From Bacillus sp. HNG (GTDB taxonomy: Bacteria; Bacillota; Bacilli; Bacillales; Bacillaceae_L): a stretch of DNA of 64,000 bases. The notes under the pieces were generated by a model. That model searched no databases. It was given only the letters and a program-made list of their open reading frames with translations, and was not told the origin of the DNA. This document shows, piece by piece, positions 7,964-17,766 of this stretch. The position numbers were made by a program, and so were the translations under genes. The DNA lies in the NCBI RefSeq assembly GCF_003400205.1, contig NZ_QUQV01000006.1:1-64000 (forward strand). The letters are read 5' to 3'. Position 1 is the stretch's first letter. Each line of letters begins with the position of its first letter.

Positions 7964-10900
7964 TTAATTAATTCTTTGGATTCTTCCTTCAGACTTATAT
8001 TCAAAAGGAGAAGGTAATGTTTTTACAAAATCAACGGTTGCGTCAACATCTACTGGGCCAACTTCTAAATCAGTAGAAAGAGCCCCAATACCGTATTTAA
8101 GGTTTCCGGTCATATAGTTGTTGATAACAACAGTGTATTCTTTCGTTTTATCAATCTTGCTCCCGTTTGGTAAGAAGATGTCTATAACCTTACCTGTTTT
8201 AGCTGTGTCGTCATAGGTATACGTGTATTTAAAGCCAGCGATATGGAAGTCAAGGCCTCTATCTGTAATCTGGTTGTTTAATACTGTCTCTAAATCTGCA
8301 CCGCTAAGTTTTACTTTGTTTAACACATTACCAAATGGCTGAATGGCAAATAAATCACCAAATGTTACTTCACCAGCTTCTAGTGGTGAGCGAACACCGC
8401 CACCATTCATCATGGCAAAGTCTGCGTCCATTGCAACTTTCATACCATCTGCAATCAGATTTCCAAGAGCAAAATCTCCAAATTCATTAGCTACAGTTGG
8501 ATAACTTTTTTCAAGGGTTGATAAAGATTGCCCAACGACTTTTGCTTTAATTGGTTCAGCCTTCTCTGTATATTTTTTCATAATCGATGCAACTTCTGGA
8601 TCTGGAGTATAGTCCTTTTGATAAACAGTTTTAATCTCCGCTGATTTAGTAATGATATCTCCAGTAACGCGGTCAATCTCAACTTCTACATCCGAAAAAG
8701 CGGATCCATAAGAATAAGCTTGAACAATTAGTTTGTTATCCACTACTCGGTTTACCATTACATGGTTGTGGGCAGAAAAGATGACATCCACTTCATCATC
8801 AATTTGTTCTGCAATTCCGCTAGCGTCGAATGAACCTGCATAACCTGTTTGGGTAGCAGGGTTATGTGCAAGGACGATAATTGCTTCAATTCCTTGTCCT
8901 TTTAATTCTTCAGTATACTTGTTAATGGCTTCAACTTCGTCTGTAATCTTTAATGATTCGTTTCCTTTTCTAACAATCATAGAAGGCGTTTCTTGAGTGA
9001 CAACTCCAATGACACCAATTTTTTCACCTTCAATTGTGAAGATGGTGTAAGGGTCCGTAATTAAATTTCCGTCTCTTGTATCATATGCATTTGCTGCAAC
9101 AAGAGGGAAGTTCATTCCGTCATAACCAACCGATCCGTTTGGATGATCTCCACCGTTCATCATACGGTGTAATTCATCAATCCCTTCATCAAACTCGTGA
9201 TTCCCGAAAGTACCTGCATCAAAACCGATATTTTCCATTACTTCAACGGTAGGCTCATCTTGGAAAAGAGCAGAAATTAATGGGCTTCCCCCAATCATAT
9301 CTCCTGAATGTAAAATTAGTGTATTAAGATTTGTTGTTTCTTCTTGTTTTAATGCAGCTGCTAAGTATTCAATTTGCCCAGCTGGTAAATCTCCGACTTT
9401 TGTAACCGTATCTAACTGTCCATGTAAATCATTTACTCCTAAAAGCTGAACCTTTAATGGATCGCTATTTGAATCGCTATTAAAGCTGAAAGTAAAGATC
9501 CCAAAACCTTTTGGATCGGTTTTGCCAGTATAAGTAAATGTGCTTTCTTCCGTGATATATTGCTCTGCTTTTGGTGAAGTCGTAAAAGTAACATTTACAT
9601 TTCCTGAGATTGGAGCAATAGACCAGTTTCCATCAGCAGTTGGAGTAATTTCTTTCATCTCAGAAATATAGTCCATTAACACTTGACGGTTTTCATCGGC
9701 TGAATCGACTACTATTTCACTTCCTTTTAATCCAGGGAAATTTCCTCCACCACCAGCACGGTAATTATTAGTAACGACGATGAATTCTTGCTCAGGATTT
9801 AAAGGTTCTCCATTATACGTAAGATTCACAACACGGCTTGAGTCTGGGTTTAAAAGTGTCCCATTCGGTGCGTATTTAGCAGGTTTTGTAACATCAATCT
9901 GATATTCTACGCCATCAATTACATCAAAGTTAAATACTTGAAATGCTGGATTTAGTAACGGTTGTTCAGTTGTAATTGAAGGATCAATGGTATTGTATTG
10001 TCCGGCGGACATTTCAATCCACTCTTTCACAACCGAACCTTTTACTTTAATAGCTTTTAAAGTGTTGTCATAAAGATATAAGTCACCTGCACTACGAATC
10101 GTCAAATCACCTTTTTTGATTTCTGTGTATTCATCAACACCATTGCGACCTGCTTTAAAAGGAGCTCCTGCTGATAAAATTGGAAGATCTTTTAATTCTG
10201 GCTTGTTTAGCTCAATGTAATTTTCAACATACCATTTTTGTGCATTTGTCACTACTTGAATAGATGGATCATCTTGTACAAGTGCGAAGTAGCTATAGAT
10301 GTCATCTGTTGTTGTTCCAATTGGTGTATTCACATATTCTAAGGTAGCTTCGTGATCGGCTTTAACAGCATCTACAATGGCTTGGTCTGGTTGAACAGAA
10401 TCCACTTGTCTTGTTGAGGATTGTGAATTAGAAATTGTCCATTTACCTTTTATTTTTTGTAAGGTAAGATCAATAATTCCTAATGTTCCGCCACCAAATC
10501 CAGCTTGTACAGCAGCTACACCGTTAATCGTTCCTTTTTCGTTATCTACTCCAGGCAGAGGTTGTCCGTCGGCACCTTTGAACAATGTATCTAAACTAGC
10601 TACATTGTTTGCTGGGAATGTTTTATGAGTATGTGAAAATGTAATGGCATCAATACCGGGTACTTTACTTAAAGCATATACTGTATCTTCAGTATTTGCT
10701 TCATTTCCACTAAAACCTGAGTGAGCTAATGCGATTATTACATCTGCTCCTTCTTCTCTCATAATAGGAATATAGTTTTTAGCAGTTTCTACGATATCTT
10801 TTGTTATGACCTTCCCATCTAAATTCGACTTATCCCACTCATTAATTTGAGGAGGAACGAATCCGATATATCCGATTTTAATGACATTTGTTTTGCCAGA

Positions 10901-11500
10901 TTCATCTTTGACTTTTTTATTTACAATTTTATAAGGGGTATATTTATTAATATCATTTGTTGGATCATTATCATGATCATCTACATATACATTTGCATTT
11001 ACAAAAGAGAAGTTTGCATCATCATATACTTCGTCTAGATACTCCAGGCCATAGTTGAACTCATGGTTTCCAAGTGTCGCCATATCATAGCCCATTAAGT
11101 TCATGGCTTTGATAGCTGGATGTATTTCTCCATCCTCTAAAGGGTCTATTTTTGCTTTGTATGTACTAAGAGGATTCCCTTGAATAAGGTCACCATTATC
11201 CACGAGTACAGAGTTTTTTACTTCTTCTCGAGCTTCTTTTACAAGAGTTGCAGTTTTAGCCAATCCTAGTTTAGGGGCCGAACTATTTTTGTAATAATCA
11301 AAGCTCAGTAGATTTGTATGAATATCAGTCGTCTCCATGACGCGAAGTTCAACTTGTGATTGAATCTTGTCTTTGGAGGGGTTTGCAGCCATTGCATTGC
11401 TAGAAAAGAAAGGAGCTGCTAACAAGGTGATTGCAAGTGTACTGGACAATATTTTCTTGCTACTGTTTCTCATTTCTAATTTCATAATGTACTCATCCAT
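7964..11500 (-). CDS. yfkN: Secreted bifunctional 2',3'-cyclic nucleotidase / 5'-nucleotidase (YfkN type)
   Basis: An 1178-aa protein with two tandem metallophosphatase plus 5'-nucleotidase units. After a signal peptide (basic start, then STLAITLLAAPFFSSNAMA, cut after ~residue 38) the first unit begins with METTDIHTNL and GNHEFNYGL; it is CpdB-like. The second begins near residue 690 with LGVNDLHGQLD and GNHEFDEG; it is UshA-like. Each is followed by a nucleotide-binding domain (for example MNGGGVRSPLEAG). The protein should scavenge phosphate and nucleosides outside the cell. B. subtilis YfkN is about 1460 aa and has a C-terminal sorting signal. Here the chain stops at EGRIQRIN, with no LPxTG-like anchor, so it is probably released. 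The start is uncertain: ATG 11500 has AGAAGG very close, and ATG 11485 is the alternative. Confidence 0.92.
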   Translation of the reverse strand: MDEYIMKLEMRNSSKKILSSTLAITLLAAPFFSSNAMAANPSKDKIQSQVELRVMETTDIHTNLLSFDYYKNSSAPKLGLAKTATLVKEAREEVKNSVLVDNGDLIQGNPLSTYKAKIDPLEDGEIHPAIKAMNLMGYDMATLGNHEFNYGLEYLDEVYDDANFSFVNANVYVDDHDNDPTNDINKYTPYKIVNKKVKDESGKTNVIKIGYIGFVPPQINEWDKSNLDGKVITKDIVETAKNYIPIMREEGADVIIALAHSGFSGNEANTEDTVYALSKVPGIDAITFSHTHKTFPANNVASLDTLFKGADGQPLPGVDNEKGTINGVAAVQAGFGGGTLGIIDLTLQKIKGKWTISNSQSSTRQVDSVQPDQAIVDAVKADHEATLEYVNTPIGTTTDDIYSYFALVQDDPSIQVVTNAQKWYVENYIELNKPELKDLPILSAGAPFKAGRNGVDEYTEIKKGDLTIRSAGDLYLYDNTLKAIKVKGSVVKEWIEMSAGQYNTIDPSITTEQPLLNPAFQVFNFDVIDGVEYQIDVTKPAKYAPNGTLLNPDSSRVVNLTYNGEPLNPEQEFIVVTNNYRAGGGGNFPGLKGSEIVVDSADENRQVLMDYISEMKEITPTADGNWSIAPISGNVNVTFTTSPKAEQYITEESTFTYTGKTDPKGFGIFTFSFNSDSNSDPLKVQLLGVNDLHGQLDTVTKVGDLPAGQIEYLAAALKQEETTNLNTLILHSGDMIGGSPLISALFQDEPTVEVMENIGFDAGTFGNHEFDEGIDELHRMMNGGDHPNGSVGYDGMNFPLVAANAYDTRDGNLITDPYTIFTIEGEKIGVIGVVTQETPSMIVRKGNESLKITDEVEAINKYTEELKGQGIEAIIVLAHNPATQTGYAGSFDASGIAEQIDDEVDVIFSAHNHVMVNRVVDNKLIVQAYSYGSAFSDVEVEIDRVTGDIITKSAEIKTVYQKDYTPDPEVASIMKKYTEKAEPIKAKVVGQSLSTLEKSYPTVANEFGDFALGNLIADGMKVAMDADFAMMNGGGVRSPLEAGEVTFGDLFAIQPFGNVLNKVKLSGADLETVLNNQITDRGLDFHIAGFKYTYTYDDTAKTGKVIDIFLPNGSKIDKTKEYTVVINNYMTGNLKYGIGALSTDLEVGPVDVDATVDFVKTLPSPFEYKSEGRIQRIN

Positions 11501-12129
11501 CCTTCTATATTTTTGAGTTTAATAGACCCAAAGATTAATATAGCAAAATAAATTTTAATATAGTGTTAATTTTCTTAACATTAGGTAAAAGGTAATGGTG
11601 ATTTTAGCATTTTCTCTTTTAAATGATTAATTGTGCTTATTTTTCGATTTGCTAAATGTATTTATTTTGAGAATAAATACACAGGTATTTAGTAGCGTGT
11701 TTATGCTAATTAGCCTCAATTTTTAGAGGGAGTTGAATAATTGTAAATAAAAGTTTACATTTAATCGACCTCTAATAAGAGGAAGATTAAAAGGATATGT
11801 AAATTTTATTTAGAGTATATTGGGAGGAATTGTGGAAGTACCTTAACCATCTTAGTATCATTGGGCTATACGTATTTTAGTTGAATATCGATATAAATTT
11901 ATGTTCCCTCAGACTAAGCTTTTACAAAGAAATTAGAGTTCTGCGTATAGAATTATAGTTTTTCACAAATATAGGATTGCAGATAGAATTTATAAGCATA
12001 GGAAATATATGGGTATGATAATATGGGGGTAGGAGTAAGTAGTTAATGAAAATCTATCTAAGAATCCTGCAATTAGAACAAAAATAGAAGCCTTCAGGCA
12101 ACAAGCAAACCCAAAGGGGAGGTACGTAC
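11501..12129. other. 629-bp gap without a gene, with an AT-rich dyad
   Basis: No gene seen. TGTATTTATT (11657-11666) and AATAAATACA (11672-11681) form a perfect 10-bp inverted repeat around TTGAG. It could be a regulator site for the minus-strand yfkN-like gene. The rest is AT-rich sequence ahead of the Nif3 gene. Confidence 0.4.
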
Positions 12130-12891
12130 ATGGATGTAACATATATTGTTGAACGAATTAATGCTCTTTTTAATGTGACAAATAAGGAAATCTATTCGAG
12201 AGAATCGGGGATTACATACCAAGCAGATAAAAAAGTTAAAAAAATAGGCTATTGTGTGAACCTAATGCTTGAAACGATAGAGGAAGCAAGAATTCATGGT
12301 GTTGATATGATGGTGACACACCACGATGCATGGGATGAAATATATGGATTAAGAGAGGCATGCATAGAAAAACTAACAGAGTATGGTATAAGTCACTACT
12401 ATAATCACTTGCCACTCGATGACTGTAACTTTGGAACAAATGATAGTTTATTAAAGAAATTGAATTTAGAAATTGTTAAGCGGACCCACGAATGGGAAGG
12501 TTTATTTTTTGGTAGAGTTGCAGAGTATGATGGAGAAATTGAATTAAATGAATTTGTGGAAGCTATTGAAAGTCTACTTGAGGAACCAGTTAAATATTGG
12601 CGGTTTAATGATAAAAAGGTGAAGCGAGTAGGCTTAGTCTGTGGAAACGGGGCACCAACAGCTTGCCTTAAGGAAGCAGTTGAAAATAAGTGTGATGTGT
12701 ACATTACTGGTGAATGTAATTTGTATACGATTCAATATGCGCAATTTAAAGGGATAAATCTTATCGTTGGGAGTCATACTTTTACAGAATTCTTTGGAAT
12801 TGAAAGTTTAGCATTGAAATTGAATGAGAGTATAGAGGATCTTGAAGTAGTTAGACTTAAAGAAGAGCATTATGAAGCGAATATAAAATAA
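12130..12891 (+). CDS. Nif3-like dinuclear metal centre protein
   Basis: A 253-aa member of the NIF3/YqfO family (GTP cyclohydrolase I type 2-like). Metal-site motifs are visible: VTHHDAWDE (~residue 61), YNHLPLDDCNFGTND (~97) and, near the end, VGSHTFTEFFG (~213) with the conserved His and Glu. Family members form hexameric rings; the biochemical role is unsettled. The length matches the short form without the inserted PII-like domain. AAAGGGGAGG precedes the ATG. It stands alone, with a truA scrap and a repeat array behind it. Confidence 0.9.
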   Translation: MDVTYIVERINALFNVTNKEIYSRESGITYQADKKVKKIGYCVNLMLETIEEARIHGVDMMVTHHDAWDEIYGLREACIEKLTEYGISHYYNHLPLDDCNFGTNDSLLKKLNLEIVKRTHEWEGLFFGRVAEYDGEIELNEFVEAIESLLEEPVKYWRFNDKKVKRVGLVCGNGAPTACLKEAVENKCDVYITGECNLYTIQYAQFKGINLIVGSHTFTEFFGIESLALKLNESIEDLEVVRLKEEHYEANIK

Positions 12892-12918
12892 GTAATAAAT
12901 AATAGGGAAACACGTCAA

Positions 12919-12970
12919 AAAGGTCGTATGGCGGATGCCAAGGGGTGTATTTGGAGAAGGTTGTTTTTTG
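12919..12970 (+). pseudogene. 3' fragment of a truA-like gene
   Basis: About 50 bp match the last codons of the intact truA at 17715-17766, with the same AGGTCGTATGGCGGATGC and GTATTTGGAGAAGGTTG segments, a few substitutions and one missing base. The missing base breaks the frame and the stop codon is gone. It lies directly behind the Nif3 gene and 24 bp before a 52-bp tandem array. Confidence 0.7.
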
Positions 12971-12993
12971 GAACTTGGTTTACTTCATTCGAA

Positions 12994-13238
12994 GACAAAA
13001 CCCTATGGCAAAAACGCCGAAATGTCTCTGAGGCGCACCCTCAAAGACAAAACCCTAAAGCGAAAGCACTGAAATGTCTCTGAGGCGCACCCTCGAAGAC
13101 AAAACCCTAAAGCGAAAACGCCGAAATGTCCCTGAGTCGCACCCTCAAAGACAAAACACTAAAGCGAAAGCACCGAAATGTCTCTGAGGCTCACTCTCAA
13201 AGACAAAGCGCTCAGGCTAAATCACCAAAAGGACACTG
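12994..13238. repeat. 52-bp tandem repeat array, four copies plus a partial
   Basis: Copies start at 12994, 13046, 13098 and 13150, with a diverged fifth at 13202; each start is GACAAA. The spacing is exactly 52 bp. Each unit carries GTCTCTGAGG and CCCTCAAAGAC around CGCA, a hairpin arm pair that spans unit borders. 52 is not a multiple of 3, so it is unlikely to be coding. Confidence 0.9.
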
Positions 13239-13318
13239 CGATTGATCCAATCCTCTCATTATGGAAAAACTTGACATGAACCTTGTAAAAAGAGCCTTAC
13301 AAAATGAAGGGAATGCAA

Positions 13319-15547
13319 ATGACAACAACGAAAATGTATATCAAAGAATGGCAGCATGCCCTGCAGCTAGAGATTAATCATTTAAAAAAGTTTGGCGGAA
13401 GCCGCTATTCTGTAACAAATGGAAGACTGTTATCAAACGACAGCCCCTATAAAAACTATTTTGATACTGCATTCCCTTTAAGGATACCGGTTGGCTCCTC
13501 TATAAAATTAGACTGGGGTGCGATGAAAAGCAGTGGGAAGGTGCTTTCCTCTGAAGGAAAGGGAATTATTCTTGCATTGGAACATAATTTTGGCGACCTC
13601 ATCCCGGATGCCTATCTTCTCCATGACCCTTGGGAATTACTTGAACAGTTAATAGAACGCTTGGATGAAATCAAAAAAAACAAACAAAAGCGGATACGAG
13701 TGAAGAGATTAATGAATCCTTCCATGGAAACGAAACATCCGAAGGAGAAGATTAAGAGTAGTGTCCATGAATTGATTTTGAGATCAAAATACAATCCTGC
13801 CACATTCGTCTGGGGGCCACCAGGTACTGGAAAGACGTACACCTTAGCCAGAACTGCAGCCAATAAATATTTTCAAAAGAAAAAGGTATTGATTTTATCG
13901 CATAGTAATCAAGCGGTCGATGTATTGATGAGTGAAATGACAGATTTTATTAAAAGGAAAAAAAGATTCAGAGAAGGGGATGTGCTTCGGTACGGTGGAA
14001 ATATAGGGGAAACGCTATCTGCCCATCACGAAATTACCACAAATCAGCTTATTGAAAAGCAGGACCCACTCCTTGCCAAGGATAGAGAGCGACTGGTTGA
14101 AGAAAGGTACCACTTAAAGCAAGACCTGGCCACTTCATTCAGTAAAAGAGATTCGGACCATCTACTAGAACTAGAAACGAAGTTTTCTAAGATACTGGAG
14201 AAAATCAGAAGGAAAGAGGTTCAATTAGTTAAAGATGCCTTCATTGTCGGTGCGACACTTGCAAAGGCAGCTAGTGACAGTGCTATTTATGAATCGAATT
14301 ACGATATCGTTATCCTCGATGAAGCTAGTATGGCCTATGTACCCCAAGCTGCTTTTGCCGCATCCATGGGAAAGCGAGTTATTATTTGTGGTGATTTCAT
14401 GCAATTGCCTCCGATTGCGGCAAGCCGGAATCCACTCGTGGCCGAATGGCTGAAAGAAGATGTCTTCCATAAGGCTGGTGTAGTGGAAGGGTTACATAAT
14501 GGGAAGCTTCACCCTCAGCTTTTTTTATTAAAAGAACAGCGCAGGATGCACCCTGATATTTCAGCGTTTACCAATCGGTATATCTATCATTCTCTAGTTG
14601 AAGATCCCGAAAGTGTTTATAAAAGCAGAAATCATATCACTTGCCTTCCCCCTTTTAAAGGGCAAGCTTCTGTGCTTTTAGATACAAGCTTCACTGGAAT
14701 GAATGGTGTGAGCGATAGAACAACTAATTCAAGATTCAATCTATGGCAACTATTACTTTCTTTTCAATGTATCCATGAAGCCTATATAAGCGGCGCTACA
14801 TCAATCGGGTATGTGACACCATACCGTGCTCAAGCTAATCTGATGGAACTGCTTCTTGAAGAGGTCTATGTGAAGGAACGTAGCGGAGCAGATATTATCG
14901 CAGCCACTGTACACCGATTCCAGGGGAGTGAACGTGATGTGATGATATTTGATACGGTTGACAGTGCCCCACAAAATCAGCCAGGTATGTTAGTCACGGG
15001 CAAGGACAGCAAGCGTTTGATTAATGTTGCCATTACAAGAACGAAAGGAAAATTCATTCAGGTCAGTGACAGAAACTTTATCGAAGGGCATGTTTTTAAA
15101 GGAAAAACGTTAAGACAACTTGTCGACCATCAGGCTCGGAACAATCAAACGGTCACAATGAATGAGATTGGTTCTTGGGTTCGAAACCAACACCCAAAGT
15201 TAAGGTGGATTCATGCACGAAAGGTAGACGTTATTTTTCAAGATTTGAGATCGGCAAATTCATCGATTACCATCTGCCTGCCAGAGGGAATTAAGCTATC
15301 AGAGGAGTGGAATCAGCAATTGGAAAACAGAGAGAAACGAATAAAGTTAACTGTTATTTCCAATCAAAAGTGGGGCAAGTGTGATGTCTGGCTAGACAAA
15401 AACTTTTCATTTCCATTTGTGATTATTGACGATAAAGTTTTGTGGCTGGGTCTTCTGTTCGAAGGCGTAAAAGGGATACAGCCCCCTTATGTGGCAGCTC
15501 GGCTTAGTTCGAGTAAATGGTGTGAATATTTGTTAAAACAGATGTAG
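13319..15547 (+). CDS. UPF1/DNA2-like superfamily 1 helicase
   Basis: A 742-aa SF1B-type helicase. Walker A is GPPGTGKTYT (~residue 167), Walker B ILDEAS with CGDFMQLPP (~333-360), then a Q-rich QRRMHPDIS region, HRFQGSERDVMIFDTV (~531) and NVAITRTKGKFI (~568). These are motifs I, II, III, IV, V and VI of the DNA2/NAM7 group. It should unwind DNA or RNA with ATP. The last ~120 residues form an extra domain with FPFVIIDDKVLWLG, reminiscent of a phospholipase-D-like fold, but no HxK motif is seen. I prefer ATG 13319 over 13304 because GAAGGG lies 6 bp before it. It is not part of an operon. Confidence 0.88.
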   Translation: MTTTKMYIKEWQHALQLEINHLKKFGGSRYSVTNGRLLSNDSPYKNYFDTAFPLRIPVGSSIKLDWGAMKSSGKVLSSEGKGIILALEHNFGDLIPDAYLLHDPWELLEQLIERLDEIKKNKQKRIRVKRLMNPSMETKHPKEKIKSSVHELILRSKYNPATFVWGPPGTGKTYTLARTAANKYFQKKKVLILSHSNQAVDVLMSEMTDFIKRKKRFREGDVLRYGGNIGETLSAHHEITTNQLIEKQDPLLAKDRERLVEERYHLKQDLATSFSKRDSDHLLELETKFSKILEKIRRKEVQLVKDAFIVGATLAKAASDSAIYESNYDIVILDEASMAYVPQAAFAASMGKRVIICGDFMQLPPIAASRNPLVAEWLKEDVFHKAGVVEGLHNGKLHPQLFLLKEQRRMHPDISAFTNRYIYHSLVEDPESVYKSRNHITCLPPFKGQASVLLDTSFTGMNGVSDRTTNSRFNLWQLLLSFQCIHEAYISGATSIGYVTPYRAQANLMELLLEEVYVKERSGADIIAATVHRFQGSERDVMIFDTVDSAPQNQPGMLVTGKDSKRLINVAITRTKGKFIQVSDRNFIEGHVFKGKTLRQLVDHQARNNQTVTMNEIGSWVRNQHPKLRWIHARKVDVIFQDLRSANSSITICLPEGIKLSEEWNQQLENREKRIKLTVISNQKWGKCDVWLDKNFSFPFVIIDDKVLWLGLLFEGVKGIQPPYVAARLSSSKWCEYLLKQM

Positions 15548-15582
15548 TTTGATGTTTTAGACTGGTAAACAAAATTTTTGCC

Positions 15583-15846
15583 TTGGTATTTTGTGAATGG
15601 AGGAAAAGAATGTTCCTCCTTCACTATACTCACCCAAATGAACGTTCAACAGCTTCTGCAGCTTATAGCTTTCTTCGTTTTATTGGAGGAGCTATTGCTC
15701 GATTTACTGCAGGAAAGCTTGCCGAGATTTATAATCCAAGTGTTCCATTTAAAGTGGGAGCCGGATTTGTCCTACTTTCAGTCGTATTTATCTTAATAAA
15801 TATCGCACATGTAAAACATGTCGATGATGTGGGCATTGGTCATTAA
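15583..15846 (+). pseudogene. C-terminal remnant of an MFS transporter
   Basis: The frame holds the end of a major facilitator: NERSTASAAYSFLRFIGGAI, then FTAGKLAEIYNPSVPF and a final membrane helix VGAGFVLLSVVFILINIAHV. That equals roughly the last two of twelve helices. No upstream part is present and there is no ribosome binding site. It follows the helicase stop by about 35 bp. Confidence 0.75.
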
Positions 15847-15850
15847 ATCA

Positions 15851-15884
15851 AAGAATCTGCCGTAAATTCGGTAGATTCTTTTTA
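15851..15884 (+). terminator. Terminator of the former MFS gene
   Basis: AAGAATCTGCCG (15851-15862) pairs with CGGTAGATTCTT (15869-15880) with one mismatch, followed by T residues. Confidence 0.7.
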
Positions 15885-16127
15885 GATTGACGAAAAAAAA
15901 CTAGGGCTAAAATAGATAAGTGCAATAATATAGGTAACCACTAGTAAGGTGAAAACAAACAGATTACTTTCAACAGAGCTTTCTTGAGTAATTGATGCTA
16001 AAATGTTTTAATGTTGGATCTTTCTTTTTCATTATCACGTGATGGTGGATTACGTAACTACTTTATATTTAATGGGAACTAGAACATCTTAATATACATA
16101 TTAAATAAAAATTTAAGGGTGAAAAAA

Positions 16128-16976
16128 ATGATCAAATCATTTTTAATGTTAGGACAGTCAAATATGGCAGGACGAGGGTTTATCCATGAGGTACCCCCGA
16201 TTTATAATGAAAGAATACAGATGTTGCGTAATGGTAGATGGCAAATGATGACGGAGCCGATAAATTATGATCGACCTGTATCAGGAATAAGTTTGGTCGG
16301 TTCATTTGCAGATGCTTGGTGTCGTCAAAATCAAGAAGATTCGATTGGTTTAATACCTTGTGCAGAAGGTGGAAGTACACTGGATGAATGGGCGGTAGAT
16401 CAAGTGCTTTTTAGACATGCAATAACTGAAGCGAAATTTGCTTTGCAGAATAGTGAATTAACAGGGATTCTATGGCATCAGGGAGAAAGTGATAGTATAA
16501 ATGGTAACTACAAAGTCTATTACGAAAAATTACTTTCAATTATTGAGGCTCTTAGAAAGGAATTGAATGCTACAAATATTCCTCTCATTATCGGTGGATT
16601 GGGAGATTTTTTAGGCAAAGCGGGATTTGGAAAGAACTGTACAGAATATAACCTTATTAATCAAGAGTTGCAAAAGTTTGCTTTTGAACAGGATAATTGT
16701 TATTTTGTCACAGCCGAAGGGTTAACATCTAATCCTGATGGTATTCATATTGATGCAATTTCTCAAAGGAAATTTGGTTTACGCTATTATGAAGCCTTTT
16801 CTAATAAGCAGCATGTTTTGAATCCACTAAAGAATGAAAATGAATTGCTCGATCTTATTCCCTCAAGAAATCATTCAAAATCGGAAATGATATATATGAA
16901 GATTTTGGATTTGTCGTTAGGAAATATATCATATGAAGAATTTGAATCGCAACTCTTGCAAATTAATAAAGGGTAA
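16128..16976 (+). CDS. SGNH-type sialate O-acetylesterase-like hydrolase
   Basis: A 282-aa protein of the sialic-acid-specific acetylesterase (SASA) type. The nucleophile motif MLGQSNMAGRG is near the N terminus. ILWHQGESDS (~residue 120) and PDGIHID (~205), carrying the catalytic Asp and His, complete the SGNH triad. There is no signal peptide, so it acts in the cytosol, probably removing acetyl groups from a sugar. The last ~60 residues are an extra charged helical tail. AAGGGTG at 16115-16121 places the start at ATG 16128 rather than the upstream GTG. No sugar genes lie beside it. Confidence 0.8.
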   Translation: MIKSFLMLGQSNMAGRGFIHEVPPIYNERIQMLRNGRWQMMTEPINYDRPVSGISLVGSFADAWCRQNQEDSIGLIPCAEGGSTLDEWAVDQVLFRHAITEAKFALQNSELTGILWHQGESDSINGNYKVYYEKLLSIIEALRKELNATNIPLIIGGLGDFLGKAGFGKNCTEYNLINQELQKFAFEQDNCYFVTAEGLTSNPDGIHIDAISQRKFGLRYYEAFSNKQHVLNPLKNENELLDLIPSRNHSKSEMIYMKILDLSLGNISYEEFESQLLQINKG

Positions 16977-17028
16977 GTTTTATATTCTACATAAGATAGA
17001 AATAAAGTAATTAAACAAGGAGAAAGCA

Positions 17029-17766
17029 ATGAACAATTATAAATTAACCATTCAGTATGATGGTGGCCGTTACAAGGGGTGGCAGCGACTTGGTAATGGC
17101 GACAATACGATTCAAGGGAAGATTGAAAATGTATTAACAGAGCTGGCAGGAGAAAAGATTGAAATCATTGGATCAGGAAGAACGGATGCAGGTGTTCATG
17201 CTCTTGCTCAGATTGCTAATTTTAAGATGCGTAAAAATGCAACCGAAGCTGAAGTTATGCATTACTTAAACAGATATCTTCCCAATGACATTAGCGTTGT
17301 GGATGTTACGTTCGTTCACGATCGTTTTCATGCACGCTATAATGCTAAAGATAAAACCTATTTGTATAAGATTTGGAACGAGCAATATACACATCCCTTC
17401 ATGCGAAAGTACAGTATGCATGTGGAGGAAAAGCTTGATATTGAAAAAATGAGAAAAGCATCTCACTATTTTCTAGGTCAGCACGACTTTACTTCTTATT
17501 CCAACGCAAAGTCGAAGAAAAAGTCCATGGTGCGTGAAATATACTCACTTGAGATAAATAAAAATGCGGGCTTTATCGAAATTAAAGTGCGAGGTAATGG
17601 CTTCCTTTACAATATGGTGAGAAAAATTGTAGGAACGTTAATTGAAGTTGGATTAGGTGAAAAAGATGCTGCTACAATACCAAGTATTCTTGAATCTAAA
17701 GAGAGAATTCAAACAGGTCGTATGGCGGATGCTGAGGGGTTGTATTTGGAGAAGGTTGGGTTTTAA
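17029..17766 (+). CDS. truA: tRNA pseudouridine(38-40) synthase
   Basis: A 245-aa full-length TruA. It isomerises uridines 38-40 in the anticodon stem of tRNAs. The catalytic Asp lies in SGRTDAGVHA (~residue 52); FHARYNAKDKTYLYKI and RGNGFLYNMVRKIVGTL are the other family blocks. AAGGAGAAAGC precedes the ATG. The usual neighbours (rplM, rpsI, ecfT) are absent, so this looks like an extra, stand-alone copy of the kind seen in some bacilli. Its 3' end is partly duplicated at 12919-12970. Confidence 0.93.
   Translation: MNNYKLTIQYDGGRYKGWQRLGNGDNTIQGKIENVLTELAGEKIEIIGSGRTDAGVHALAQIANFKMRKNATEAEVMHYLNRYLPNDISVVDVTFVHDRFHARYNAKDKTYLYKIWNEQYTHPFMRKYSMHVEEKLDIEKMRKASHYFLGQHDFTSYSNAKSKKKSMVREIYSLEINKNAGFIEIKVRGNGFLYNMVRKIVGTLIEVGLGEKDAATIPSILESKERIQTGRMADAEGLYLEKVGF

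Noticed and set aside
10847-11038. Plus-strand frame inside the yfkN-like gene, rich in Ile and Tyr
   Set aside because: It is a mirror of AT-rich codons on the coding strand, with no start signals.
12994-13238. CRISPR array
   Set aside because: The copies are directly contiguous with no unique spacers and no cas genes are present.
16034-16043. ATCACGTGAT palindrome before the SGNH esterase gene
   Set aside because: A 10-bp palindrome alone is too short to call an operator.
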